From: Burkholderiales bacterium
GTDB lineage: Bacteria; Pseudomonadota; Gammaproteobacteria; Burkholderiales; SG8-41
DNA: 64,000 bases
Reading direction: 5' to 3'
Assembly (NCBI GenBank): GCA_036262035.1
Contig: DATAJS010000020.1
Coordinates: forward strand, 51,611 to 115,610
Numbering within the stretch: position 1 is the stretch's first letter; each line of letters starts with the position of its first letter. Shown here in pieces: positions 48,660 through 57,102 of the stretch. The translations under genes and the position numbers were made by a program. The notes below the pieces were generated by a model. The model was not told where the DNA came from, did not search any database, and saw nothing but the letters and a program-made list of their open reading frames with translations.

Positions 48660-49666
48660 GAAAAGCTCCTCCGCGGGGTCCGCCCCCGGCTTCTTTGGGG
48701 TCGGACCCCGGTTGTGTCGGGGTCTGACCCCGGCCTTTTTGGGGTCTGACCCCGGTTTTGACTCGGCAGGCTGAACAACCCGAGGTCGAACAGGTGATTC
48801 ACCTCCGCGGTGAGCACCTGCGACACCTCCTCCACGGCCGCGGAGATTCTCCGCTCGGCCTGAAGGCCGACCATGAGTATTCGATGGATCGTCGCGTCGG
48901 CGATCTGGAACGCTTCGATGCGCCCGGCGCGGACGTCGTCGTGGAACGTCGAGAGCGGCATGATCGCCGGCCCGATGCCTCGCAGCAGCAGACGGCGGAT
49001 CGCTTCGACCGCATCGACTTCGGCTTCGACGTCGAGCTTGGAGCCGTAGCGCGCGAGCTGCTCGTCGACGATCGCGCGTATCGCCTCGGTCGTGACCACC
49101 GGCGTCTTCGAGAGCTCAGGCAGGGTGTAGAAGCGCCGCGCGCCGCGCGGCTGAGGCTTCGCCAGCACGACGATCGGCTCGGAGATCAGCGGCAGCAGAC
49201 GCAGCGCGCGACTCGGCGCCGGGCTCGTCAGCACCGCGAGATCGACACGCCCTGTGAGCAGGCTGTCGTAGAGCTGGCTGCTGAAGCCTTCGACCACCTT
49301 CAGCGTCACATCGGGACATTGCTTGCGCACGCGCTCCATCACACCCGGCAGGAGCATCGGTCCGGTCGTCGGCGAAAGCCCGAGCACGACGCGGCCGCGC
49401 GGCACTTCGCTCGACGTGCGCAGCTCGTCCTTCGCGCGCCCGAGCTCGCGCACGATGCGGCGGCAGTGATCGAGGAACGTCAGGCCCGCGCTCGTCAGCC
49501 GCACGCCGCGCGGCAGGCGCACGAGCAGCTCGGTGCCGAGCTCTTCCTCGATGCTGCGCACGTGGCGCGACAGCGCGGGCTGCGCGATGCCGAGGTGCCG
49601 GGACGCGCGCGTGATGCTGCCCATGTCGGCGATCTCGACGAAGTAGCGGATGCTGCGTAAGTCCAC
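48656..49666 (-). CDS. LysR family regulator with repeat-encoded C-terminal tail
   Basis: A 336-residue LysR-type regulator starting VDLRSIRYFVEIADMGS from a GTG at 49666, with HTH RASRHLGIAQPALSRHVRSI and a standard effector domain (GRVVLGLSPTTGPMLLPGV and following). A longer upstream frame is not conserved. The normal protein would end near LFDLGLFSL; the last 35 or so residues (NRGQTPKRPGSDPDTTG and more) are the translation of several GGGGTC repeat units at 48674-48760. It is divergent from the Gfo/Idh/MocA operon and coupled to the amidohydrolase gene, so it probably controls both. It binds most likely to the T-N11-A palindrome at 49791-49815. Confidence 0.9.
   Translation of the reverse strand: MDLRSIRYFVEIADMGSITRASRHLGIAQPALSRHVRSIEEELGTELLVRLPRGVRLTSAGLTFLDHCRRIVRELGRAKDELRTSSEVPRGRVVLGLSPTTGPMLLPGVMERVRKQCPDVTLKVVEGFSSQLYDSLLTGRVDLAVLTSPAPSRALRLLPLISEPIVVLAKPQPRGARRFYTLPELSKTPVVTTEAIRAIVDEQLARYGSKLDVEAEVDAVEAIRRLLLRGIGPAIMPLSTFHDDVRAGRIEAFQIADATIHRILMVGLQAERRISAAVEEVSQVLTAEVNHLFDLGLFSLPSQNRGQTPKRPGSDPDTTGVRPQRSRGRTPRRSFS
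48674..48760. repeat. GGGGTC-GACCCC repeat cluster, four units, inside a CDS
   Basis: Units read GGGGTCCGCCCCC, GGGGTCGGACCCC, GGGGTCTGACCCC and GGGGTCTGACCCC, in alternation with short spacers (GGCTTCTTT, GGTTGTGTC, GGCCTTTTT). All are read in frame as the C-terminal tail of the LysR protein. It is the longest cluster of this family in the window. Confidence 0.92.
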
Positions 49667-49790
49667 GTGGGAAGCTGCCGGGGAGCGATACTGGTGGCGC
49701 GGAGGGATGCGAAGTTGGCATGAAAGAACGCGGCGCGTCAACCGGTCCTTCCTCTCCGCAGTGCAGCACGCATACCCTCGCGCTTACGGC

Positions 49791-49815
49791 GTGCCATGCC
49801 GAATCGGCATGGCAC
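49791..49815. promoter_or_regulatory. LysR-type operator palindrome between lysR and gfo operon
   Basis: GTGCCATGCCGA and its perfect inverse TCGGCATGGCAC flank a single central A. The inner part ATGCCGAATCGGCAT fits the T-N11-A rule of LysR-type boxes. It lies 125 bp upstream of the LysR start and 78 bp upstream of the first Gfo gene. It is followed by an AT-rich run (TTTGATATTT) that may contain the plus-strand promoter, but no clear -35/-10 pair could be fixed. Confidence 0.62.
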
Positions 49816-49892
49816 GGATTCGCATTTGATATTTGTCCGGTATCTCTGCCGGGCCTAACATCGCCAGCCACGACAGGCATCGAGGAGCAGCA

Positions 49893-50957
49893 GTGAAACA
49901 GATCAACGTGGCCGTGATCGGCACCGGGTGGTGCGGCGGTATCCGCGCCGAGACGTGCGCGGCGCACGCGCTGGTGAAAGACCTGCACATCGCGGAAAAC
50001 CGCCCGGAGCGGCTCGAGGAGATCGCCGACAAGACGAACGCGAAGACCGCCACCGCCGATTACCGCAATCTTCTGCAGATCCAGGACATCGACGCGGTGA
50101 TGATCTCGGCGACGCCCGAGGCGCTGCACTACCCGATGGCGCGCGAGAGCCTGCTCGCGGGCAAGCACGTGTTCCTCGAGAAGCCGATCGCCCTCGAGCT
50201 GCACGAGGCCGACGACCTCATCCAGATCGCCCGCCGCAACAAGCTCAAGTTCACGATCGGTTACTCGCAGCGCTTCAATGCCAAGTACGCCTACGTCAAG
50301 CGCTGCATCGAGGACGGCACGATCGGCCGCCCGGTGAGCGCGCTGGTCTCGCGCCACATCACGCGCGGCCTCGGCAAGAAGATCACCGGCCGCAGCAAGC
50401 TCTCGCCGGCGGCGATGGAGTCGACGCACGATCTCGACTTCGTCCTCTGGTGCCTCGAGCCCGCGAAGCCGGTCCGCGTCTACTCGCAGACCAACTACGG
50501 TGCGATGCGCGACGCCACCGGCGCCGACATCCCCGACGCACAGTGGATCACGGTCACGATGGACAACGGCTTCTCGTTCGTCGTCGGCGGCGGCTGGAGC
50601 CTGCCGCCCGGCTATCCGAACTTCTCGACCACGTGGATCGAGATGATCGGCACCGAAGGCGCGGTGTTCGTCGACGACAGCCACCGCGACGTCATGGTCA
50701 ATACGATGAAGCAAGGCATCCAGCTTCCGATGTCGTCGATGCCCGGCGAATTCGTCAACCACACCTATGCCGGCCCGATGGAGCGCGAGACCACGCACTT
50801 CCTCGAAGCGGTGGCGTGCGATCGGCCGGTGCTGGTCACGCCCGAGCAGGCGCGCCAGGTGATGGAGGTTTACGTCGCGGCGGACCTCTCGGCCGAGCGC
50901 GGCGAGCCGGTCACCCTGCCCCTGCCCGAATCGCGTCCCGCCGCAGCCGCAGCCTGA
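49893..50957 (+). CDS. Gfo/Idh/MocA family oxidoreductase
   Basis: A 354-residue NAD(P)-dependent enzyme. The N-terminal Rossmann domain has AVIGTGWCGG, the EKP signature is in FLEKPIAL, and the catalytic histidine is in STHDLDFVLW. The family oxidises or reduces a hydroxyl on sugars, inositols or cyclohexadiene-diols. The GTG at 49893 is chosen because GAGGAG precedes it and MKQINVAVIG then fits the family. It is the first gene of a nine-gene plus-strand operon divergent from lysR. Two further copies later in the operon (54342, 58155) belong to another branch marked GWWGK. Confidence 0.92.
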   Translation: MKQINVAVIGTGWCGGIRAETCAAHALVKDLHIAENRPERLEEIADKTNAKTATADYRNLLQIQDIDAVMISATPEALHYPMARESLLAGKHVFLEKPIALELHEADDLIQIARRNKLKFTIGYSQRFNAKYAYVKRCIEDGTIGRPVSALVSRHITRGLGKKITGRSKLSPAAMESTHDLDFVLWCLEPAKPVRVYSQTNYGAMRDATGADIPDAQWITVTMDNGFSFVVGGGWSLPPGYPNFSTTWIEMIGTEGAVFVDDSHRDVMVNTMKQGIQLPMSSMPGEFVNHTYAGPMERETTHFLEAVACDRPVLVTPEQARQVMEVYVAADLSAERGEPVTLPLPESRPAAAAA

Positions 50958-50966
50958 GGTAGCCCC

Positions 50967-52082
50967 ATGAAGAAACAACCCAAACGCATCGGCCTCGCCA
51001 TCATCGGCGCCGGCCGCGTCGGTCTCATCCGCGGCGAGATCGCCAAGCGCTTTCCGCAGGTCGACTGGATCGGTCTCGCCGAGAAGAATGCGGACCGCGC
51101 CAAGCTCGTCGCCGAGAAAGTCGACGCCGATTTCGTGACCGCCGACTTTCGCGAGCTCCTGAAGCAGCCCGAAGTCACCGCGGTCGTCGTCTCCACCGAC
51201 GAGCACCTGCACGTCGGCCCCATCATGGCGGCGCTCGAGCGCAAGCTGCCGATGATGATCGAGAAGCCGCTCGCGACCGACCTCGAAGAATCGGCGCGCA
51301 CGCTGAAAGCGATCGAAGACGCCGGCGTCGACGCGGTCATCGGCTATACGCAGCGCTTCCGGCGCCGCTGGCTGGTGGCGAAGGAAAAGGTGCGCACCGG
51401 CGCCCTCGGCGACGTCACGATGGTCACGTCGCGCGCCTTCATGAACCGCCTCGTCGCGATCGACAACTACAAGCGCACCGAGAATCCGGCGGAAATCTCG
51501 CCGATGGTGATCTCGGGCACGCACGCGCTCGATGTCGTGATGTGGCTGATGGAAGCGAAGAAGCCGGTCGAAGTCTACGCGCGCTCGGTCGACAAGGCGC
51601 TGGGCCCGAAGTGGAAAGGCATCGACGGCACCGGCTACGTCATCACCTTCGAGGACGGCTCGATCTACCACGGGGTGATCTCGTGGGCCCTGCCCGAAGT
51701 GTGGCCCGGCGCGGTGTACAGCCTCGAAGTCGGCGCGGTCGGCACCGAAGGCGTGCTCACCATCGACGACACCCACCGCGACATCGTGCTCGCGGTGAAC
51801 AGCGCGCAGGGCGAAGGCTACGCGCCGCACGAGTCGCGCCGCGTCGACTTCCTGACGAGCTACCCTGTCGGGGACATCGCGCTGGGCGAGTTGCGCGGAC
51901 CGATGCGCGAGGAAACCAATTCGTGGCTGACGCGGCTCTCGCTGGGCCTCAAGACCCAGCACGCCACGGCTGCCGAGGGACACAATCGCCTGATGCTGAC
52001 CAAGGCGATCGACCTGTCTGCACGAACTAAAAAACCGGTGGCGTTACCGATCGTCCCCGGCGAAGAGAAGCGCGGGCTCTAG
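50967..52082 (+). CDS. Gfo/Idh/MocA family oxidoreductase
   Basis: A 371-residue paralogue of the previous gene, 9 bp downstream. It shows LAIIGAGRVGLIRG, the EKP motif in MIEKPLATD and the histidine in GTHALDVVMW, and resembles inositol 2-dehydrogenase-like members in VIGYTQRFRRRW. Two adjacent dehydrogenases of one family suggest either a heteromer or two consecutive oxidations. Ribosome site GAGGTAG precedes the ATG. Confidence 0.92.
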   Translation: MKKQPKRIGLAIIGAGRVGLIRGEIAKRFPQVDWIGLAEKNADRAKLVAEKVDADFVTADFRELLKQPEVTAVVVSTDEHLHVGPIMAALERKLPMMIEKPLATDLEESARTLKAIEDAGVDAVIGYTQRFRRRWLVAKEKVRTGALGDVTMVTSRAFMNRLVAIDNYKRTENPAEISPMVISGTHALDVVMWLMEAKKPVEVYARSVDKALGPKWKGIDGTGYVITFEDGSIYHGVISWALPEVWPGAVYSLEVGAVGTEGVLTIDDTHRDIVLAVNSAQGEGYAPHESRRVDFLTSYPVGDIALGELRGPMREETNSWLTRLSLGLKTQHATAAEGHNRLMLTKAIDLSARTKKPVALPIVPGEEKRGL

Positions 52083-52118
52083 ATCCGCGCTCTGACCTCA
52101 AAACGAGGAGGAGGAAGC

Positions 52119-53099
52119 ATGAAGAGCACAGTGTGGATCGCGGCCGCGGCAGCGGCTTTCACCGCAGTTCCCGCGGCATACGCGGCGCAGAGCGACTACC
52201 CCAACCGTCCGGTGCGCATGATCGTGCCGTTCGCGCCCGGAGGCGCGTCGGATCACGTCGCGCGCATCATCCAGCCGCGCATGGTCGAGCTCCTGGGACA
52301 GCCGGTCGTCGTCGAGAACCGTGCCGGCGCGGCGGGGAACATCGGCGTCGAGCTCGCGGCGCGCGCGAGCCCCGACGGTTATACCTTCCTGCTCGGCAAT
52401 GTCGGCACGATGGCGATCAACCCCAACATGTTCCCGACCTTCCCGGTCAAGGCGCTGCGCGACCTCATCGGCATCACCGAGGTCGTCGACGTGCCGGGAT
52501 CGCTGGTCGTGCACCCGTCGCTCCCGGTGAAGACCACCAAGGAGCTGATCGCGTATCTCAAGGCCAATCCGGGCAAGCTCAATTACGGCACTCCCGGACC
52601 CGGCAGCGCCAACCGGCTCGAGACCGAGATCTTCCAGATCATGACCGCCACCAAAATGGTCCACGTGCCCTACAAAGGCGGGGCCGGACCGGCGATGACG
52701 GGCCTGGTCTCGGGCGAGGTGCAGGTCGCTTTCGTGACGTTCTCGTCCTCGATCACCTTCGCGAAGAGCGGCCGGCTGCGCATGCTCGGCGTGGTCGCTC
52801 CCGACCGCGTTCCCGCGATGCCCGAGGTGCCGACCATGAAGGAACAAGGCTTCCCGACGATGACCGTCGGGTCGTGGCAAGGCGTGTTCGTGCCGAAGGG
52901 AACGCCGCAGAACGTCCAGAAGAAGCTCTTCGACGTCTCGCAGGAGACGATGAAGAATGCCGAGGTGCAGAAGCGCCTCGCCGACGGCGGCATCAACGTC
53001 GTGCTGAGCGACAACCCCGCCGCGTTCCGCAAATTCTGGGAAGCCGAGAACCAGCGTTTCGGCAAGGTCATCAAAGACGCGAAGATACCGACCGAGTAA
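52119..53099 (+). CDS. Bug/TctC-type receptor
   Basis: A 326-residue periplasmic receptor with signal peptide MKSTVWIAAAAAAFTAVPAA, then DYPNRPVRMIVPFAPGGASD, NRAGAAGNIGVE, ASPDGYTFLLG and HPSLPVKT. GAGGAGGAAG lies before the ATG. Its position third in the operon indicates it captures the compound processed by the flanking oxidoreductases. No permease gene is present. Confidence 0.95.
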   Translation: MKSTVWIAAAAAAFTAVPAAYAAQSDYPNRPVRMIVPFAPGGASDHVARIIQPRMVELLGQPVVVENRAGAAGNIGVELAARASPDGYTFLLGNVGTMAINPNMFPTFPVKALRDLIGITEVVDVPGSLVVHPSLPVKTTKELIAYLKANPGKLNYGTPGPGSANRLETEIFQIMTATKMVHVPYKGGAGPAMTGLVSGEVQVAFVTFSSSITFAKSGRLRMLGVVAPDRVPAMPEVPTMKEQGFPTMTVGSWQGVFVPKGTPQNVQKKLFDVSQETMKNAEVQKRLADGGINVVLSDNPAAFRKFWEAENQRFGKVIKDAKIPTE

Positions 53100-53152
53100 C
53101 CGATCGCGGTGAGCCGACGCGCAACCAAGAAAGCACCACCAGGAGCAACACC

Positions 53153-54259
53153 ATGAAACTCGGCATGTTCATGATGCCGCTGCACCCGCCGGGCCGCAGC
53201 TATCCCGAGACCCTGCGCGAAGACCGCGCGTGCATCCTGCTCGCGGACAAGCTCGGCTACGAGGAAGCGTACGTCGGCGAGCACGTCACCGACCGCGCCG
53301 AGACCATCACCTCGTGCCTGATGTTCCTCGCCAGCCTCGTGCACGACACCAGGAACATCAAGCTCGGCAGCGGCACGATCAACATGCCGAACAGCCATCC
53401 CGCCGCGATCGCCGCGCAGGTCGCGATGATCGACAACATGCTCGAGGGCCGCTTCATCATGGGCATCAGCCCGGGGGGGTTGATGTCGGACGCGGAAGTG
53501 TTCGGCAACTACGGCCGCGATCGCAACGCCATGTTCGTCGAGTGCATCGACATGGTGCTGAAGATCTGGGAGAGCGAGCCGCCGTACGACCTCAAGGGGC
53601 AATTCTGGGAGGTCACCACCGGCAAGACCATGATCCCCGAGATCGGCCAGGGCGCGATCCTCAAGCCCTACCAGAAGCCGCACCCGCCCATCGTCGGCAC
53701 CGTCGTCGCGCCGTTCTCGAAAGGCGTGACCGCGATGGCGGAGCGCGGGTGGCAGCCGATTTCCGCCAACTTCCTCCTGCCCGAGTGGGTGAAGACGCAC
53801 TGGCCGAATTACGTGGAAGGCCGCAGGAACATCGGCAAGGAGGCCACACCCTCCGAATGGCGCGTCGCCAAGAGCATCTTCGTCGCGGACGACGAGGCGA
53901 CCGCGAAGCGCTACGGGCTCGGTCCGGAAGGTCCGTATCACTTCTACTTCAAGCAGCTCGTCCGCAAGCTCGTGGGCTTCGGCAATCGCGGCAACCTGTT
54001 CAAGGTCGACCAGAGCATGCCGGACTCGCAGATCACGCCCGAATACGTCACCGAGAAGCTGGTGATCGCAGGCACCGTGAACAGCGTGGTCGACCAGATC
54101 CTCGCGTTCCAGGAGAAGACCGGCGATTTCGGCGAGCTCGTGTACGCGTGTCACGACTGGGTCGACCCCGCGCTCGCCAAGCGCTCGATGGAGCTCATGG
54201 CGGAGAAAGTGATGCCCGCGGTCAACGCCGCGCTCGCGAAAACAACAATCGGGGTCTGA
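53153..54259 (+). CDS. LLM class flavin-dependent oxidoreductase (luciferase-like)
   Basis: A 368-residue luciferase-like monooxygenase-fold protein starting MKLGMFMMPLHPPGRSYPE, with YVGEHVTDRAE, LGSGTINMPNSHPAAIAAQ, GRFIMGISPGGLMSD and a C-terminal GTVNSVVDQILAF. Members use FMNH2 or F420; here the limonene-/alkane-monooxygenase-like N-terminus favours FMNH2 and oxygen. AGGAG lies 8 bp before the ATG. The flavin reductase three genes downstream could supply reduced flavin. The last codons and the TGA (in GGGGTCTGACC) lie in a repeat at 54250-54324, so the present C-terminus was set by the repeat. Confidence 0.92.
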   Translation: MKLGMFMMPLHPPGRSYPETLREDRACILLADKLGYEEAYVGEHVTDRAETITSCLMFLASLVHDTRNIKLGSGTINMPNSHPAAIAAQVAMIDNMLEGRFIMGISPGGLMSDAEVFGNYGRDRNAMFVECIDMVLKIWESEPPYDLKGQFWEVTTGKTMIPEIGQGAILKPYQKPHPPIVGTVVAPFSKGVTAMAERGWQPISANFLLPEWVKTHWPNYVEGRRNIGKEATPSEWRVAKSIFVADDEATAKRYGLGPEGPYHFYFKQLVRKLVGFGNRGNLFKVDQSMPDSQITPEYVTEKLVIAGTVNSVVDQILAFQEKTGDFGELVYACHDWVDPALAKRSMELMAEKVMPAVNAALAKTTIGV

Positions 54260-54324
54260 CCGCAGGGTCAGACCCTCTAACTCCGGGTCAGACCCCGGCC
54301 TTTTTGAGGTCTGACCCCGGTTTA
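54250..54324. repeat. GGGGTCTGACC repeat cluster, four units
   Basis: Units: GGGGTCTGACCGC, AGGGTCAGACCCT, CGGGTCAGACCCC and GAGGTCTGACCCC, in alternating orientation. The first supplies the stop codon of the LLM gene. The cluster fills the gap to the next gene in the operon. Confidence 0.92.
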
Positions 54325-54341
54325 ATCCAAGGAATCGCAAA

Positions 54342-55340
54342 GTGTTCAACGTCGCAGTCGTCGGCATGGGATGGTGGGGCAAGATCATCGTCCCGCTCCT
54401 CAAACGCAGCACCAAGATTTCGGTCTCGAAAGTCGTCGAGATCAATCCCGCGGCCATCGCGGATTTCGCGAAACAGCACGAGGTCGAAGTCGTCACGAGC
54501 CTCGACGACGTTTTGAGCGATCCTTCGATCCAGGGCGTGGTGCTCTGCACGCCGCACACTCAGCACACCGACCAGATCGTCAAGGTCGCCAACGCAGGCA
54601 AGCACGTGTTCTGCGAGAAACCGCTGTCGATGACGCGCGCCGACGTGCTGCGCGCGGTCGAGGCGGTCAACCGCAACAAGGTCGCGCTGGCAGTCGGTCA
54701 CGAGCGGCGCTTCGAGCCGCCGATCATGGAATTGATGCGCGTGGTCAAATCGGGCGAGCTCGGGCTGCCGCTGCAGGTCGAGGCGAACTTCAGCCAGGAC
54801 AAGTTTCTCTCGCTGCCTGCCGACAACTGGCGTCTCTCGGGCAAGGAAGCGCCTGCGGGACCGATGACCGCGACGGGCATCCACCTCCTCGATCTCTCGG
54901 TCGGCGTCTTCGGCCAGGCGGAGAGCGTTTACGCCAGCGTCAAACAGCTCGGCAGCCAGCTCGTCAACGGCGACACGCTCGCGATCCTGGTCTCGTTCAG
55001 GAACGGCGGCCATGCGCTCATCAGCGCGATCCTCGCGACACCTTTCGAAGGCCGCTTCGCCGTCTACTGCAACAAGGGCTGGATCGAGGTGCGGGACAAA
55101 TCGCACCCGGAAGCGCCCGAAGGCTGGGTGCTGACCAAAGCCTTGCGCGGCGGCAAGCGCGAGGTCGTCGAATACAAGCCGGCGGACAACGTGCTCGCCA
55201 ATCTGGAAGCGTTCGCCGACGCGGCGTTAGCGCGCGCGCCCTACCCCGTGCCGCAGGAACAAATGATTGCCAACATCTCGGCGCTGGAAGCAATATTCAA
55301 GTCTGTGCAATCCGGCGCGCCGGAAAAGGTGCCGGCGTAA
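54342..55340 (+). CDS. Gfo/Idh/MocA family oxidoreductase, GWWGK branch
   Basis: A 332-residue enzyme with AVVGMGWWGKIIVPLL, TPHTQHTDQIVKVANAGKHV, CEKPLSMTRAD and the histidine in ATGIHLLDLSVG. It shares the GWWGK loop, CEKPLS and the (A/T)TGIH-LD element with the protein at 58155-59132, so the two are close paralogues. It starts at a GTG with AAGGAATCG in front, 18 bp after the repeat cluster, and its stop is 6 bp before the monooxygenase gene. It probably acts on the substrate or product of that monooxygenase. Confidence 0.92.
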   Translation: MFNVAVVGMGWWGKIIVPLLKRSTKISVSKVVEINPAAIADFAKQHEVEVVTSLDDVLSDPSIQGVVLCTPHTQHTDQIVKVANAGKHVFCEKPLSMTRADVLRAVEAVNRNKVALAVGHERRFEPPIMELMRVVKSGELGLPLQVEANFSQDKFLSLPADNWRLSGKEAPAGPMTATGIHLLDLSVGVFGQAESVYASVKQLGSQLVNGDTLAILVSFRNGGHALISAILATPFEGRFAVYCNKGWIEVRDKSHPEAPEGWVLTKALRGGKREVVEYKPADNVLANLEAFADAALARAPYPVPQEQMIANISALEAIFKSVQSGAPEKVPA

Positions 55341-55346
55341 CCTTCC

Positions 55347-56528
55347 ATGCGTAAAGCGACACCCGATTACGGCGGCGTCCTCGAGCGTGCCGAAGCGCTC
55401 GTGCCGACGCTGGCTGCGCGCGCGCGCGCGGCCGAAGAGCTGCGCCGCATTCCCGACGAAACGATCGAAGAGCTGCGCCGGTCCGAGCTCTTCCGCGTGC
55501 TGCAGCCGAAGCGCGTCGGCGGCCTGGAGCTGCCGTACGAAGCGCTGGTGCGCGTCACCGCGATCCTCGCGCGCGGCTGCGGCTCGACCGCATGGGTGTA
55601 CGCCAATCTCGCGAACCACGACTTCATGCTGGCGATGTGGCCCGGCGAAGCGCAGGAGGAGGTCTGGGGCGCGTCGTCGGACCAGCTCATCGGCTCGGCG
55701 CTCATGTTCCCGCCGGGCCGCGCGACTCGAGTGGCCGGCGGTTATCAGCTCTCCGGCCGCTGGAAGTTTTCGAGCGGCATCGACGCGTGCACGTGGACGA
55801 TGCTCGGCGGCATCGCGTCCGCCGACGGCGAGCTTCCCGACTACCGCGTCTTCCTCGTCCCGCAGAGCGATTACGACACCCTGGATACGTGGCACGCGGC
55901 CGGCCTCAAGGGCACCGGCAGCAAGGACGTCGTGGTGAAAGACATCTTCGTGCCCGAGCACCGCACCCTCGCGGTCGAGCGCATGAAAGGCTGCGGCGCG
56001 CCGGGCATCGCGCTCAATCCGGGCCCGCTCTACCGCCTGCCGGTGTTCGACATGTTCCCTTACGTCGTCGCCTCTACCGTGCTGGGGCTCGCGCAGGCGG
56101 CCGTGAAGATCTTCGCCGAGGACACACGCCATCGCGTGACCTCGTACACGACGCAGCTCATGTCCGACCACGCCACCACCCAGTTGCGGCTGGGCGAGGC
56201 CGCCGCCGCGATCGAAGCGGGCGAGCTCATGCTGATCACCAACTGCGAAGCCGCGATGGAAGCGGCCGAGGCGTCGCGCGTGCCGACCGTGGAAGAGAAG
56301 ATCCGGCTGCGCCGCGACGGCGCCTACGCCGCGCGGCTGTGCGCACACGCCGTCGACCTCCTCTTCGAAGCAGGCGGCGGCGAGTTCCTGTACGAGGACA
56401 AGCCCATACAGCGCATCTTCAGGGACGTGCACGCCGCACAGAACCATTACGCGCTGACCTGGGACGTCGCAGCTTCCGCCGCGGGCAAATTCATGCTCGG
56501 GATCGCACCCGACATCGCGACGCTGTGA
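55347..56528 (+). CDS. Flavin-dependent monooxygenase, acyl-CoA dehydrogenase fold (HsaA-like oxygenase component)
   Basis: A 393-residue protein with the acyl-CoA dehydrogenase fold in three parts: an N-terminal helical region (IPDETIEELRRSELFRVLQPKRVGG split over 52-76), a beta domain (GGYQLSGRWKFSSGIDACTW) and a C-terminal four-helix domain ending AQNHYALTWDVAASAAGK. This matches group D flavin monooxygenases such as HsaA or HpaB-type oxygenases, which hydroxylate phenolic or heterocyclic compounds using FADH2 from a separate reductase. The next gene is such a reductase and overlaps its stop. The acyl-CoA dehydrogenase catalytic glutamate cannot be placed with confidence, as expected for the monooxygenases. 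Confidence 0.9.
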   Translation: MRKATPDYGGVLERAEALVPTLAARARAAEELRRIPDETIEELRRSELFRVLQPKRVGGLELPYEALVRVTAILARGCGSTAWVYANLANHDFMLAMWPGEAQEEVWGASSDQLIGSALMFPPGRATRVAGGYQLSGRWKFSSGIDACTWTMLGGIASADGELPDYRVFLVPQSDYDTLDTWHAAGLKGTGSKDVVVKDIFVPEHRTLAVERMKGCGAPGIALNPGPLYRLPVFDMFPYVVASTVLGLAQAAVKIFAEDTRHRVTSYTTQLMSDHATTQLRLGEAAAAIEAGELMLITNCEAAMEAAEASRVPTVEEKIRLRRDGAYAARLCAHAVDLLFEAGGGEFLYEDKPIQRIFRDVHAAQNHYALTWDVAASAAGKFMLGIAPDIATL

Positions 56529-57058
56529 GCGATCCGCAAAGCCCTCCGGCCTGCCCTCCGGAGCAGGCTTTCGATCCCCGCGATTTCCGCAACGCCCTCG
56601 GCACCTTCCCGACCGGCGTGTGCATCGTCACCACCGTAACGCCCGAAGGCGCGCCCATCGGGCTCACCTGCAACTCGTTCAGCTCGGTGTCGCTGTCGCC
56701 CGCGCTCGTGCTGTGGAGCCTCAGCCTGCGCTCGCCCAACCTCTCCAACTTCCTGCAGGCGCCCCACTTCGCGATCAACATCCTCGCGGCCGAGCAGCGC
56801 GACCTGTCCGCACGCTTCGCCCAGCCGATCGCGAACAAGTTCGACGGCGTGAACCGCCTCGAAGGCCGCCTCGGCGTGCCACTGATCGCCGACGCCGCGG
56901 CGCACCTGGAATGCCGCAACGAGACACGCTATTACAGCGGCGACCACGTGATCTTCATCGGCCACGTGCTGCACTACGCCTACCGGGCGTGCGAGCCGCT
57001 GCTCTTCTGCAAAGGGAAATACGCGAACCTGCGGGGCGAAGAACCGCAAAAAACGTAG
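56525..57058 (+). CDS. Flavin reductase domain protein (monooxygenase reductase component)
   Basis: A 177-residue flavin reductase with the typical FRNALGTFPTGVCIVTT, PIGLTCNSFSSVSLSPALVL, SLRSPNLSNFLQAPHFAINIL and DHVIFIGHVLHYAY segments (HpaC/HsaB family). It reduces FAD or FMN with NAD(P)H for the oxygenase upstream and may serve the LLM enzyme too. The GTG at 56525 overlaps the TGA of the oxygenase gene (GTGA). The TAG stop is the first three bases of a palindromic repeat (57056-57092). Confidence 0.93.
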   Translation: MSDPQSPPACPPEQAFDPRDFRNALGTFPTGVCIVTTVTPEGAPIGLTCNSFSSVSLSPALVLWSLSLRSPNLSNFLQAPHFAINILAAEQRDLSARFAQPIANKFDGVNRLEGRLGVPLIADAAAHLECRNETRYYSGDHVIFIGHVLHYAYRACEPLLFCKGKYANLRGEEPQKT

Positions 57059-57092
57059 GGTGCGTCAGCGGCGATAGCCGCGTAACGCACCG
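57056..57092. repeat. Palindromic repeat TAGGGTGCGT...ACGCACCG
   Basis: GGTGCGT (57059-57065) and ACGCACC (57085-57091) enclose a GCGGC-GATA-GCCGC hairpin. This is a common bacterial intergenic palindrome type. Its TAG is the stop of the flavin reductase gene. Confidence 0.88.
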
Positions 57093-57102
57093 AGGAGGAT
57101 GC

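Noticed and set aside
49116..51983. Minus-strand open frame of 955 codons opposite the two Gfo/Idh/MocA genes
   Set aside because: It has composition typical of antisense frames and no motif. The plus strand shows two complete Rossmann enzymes with ribosome sites.
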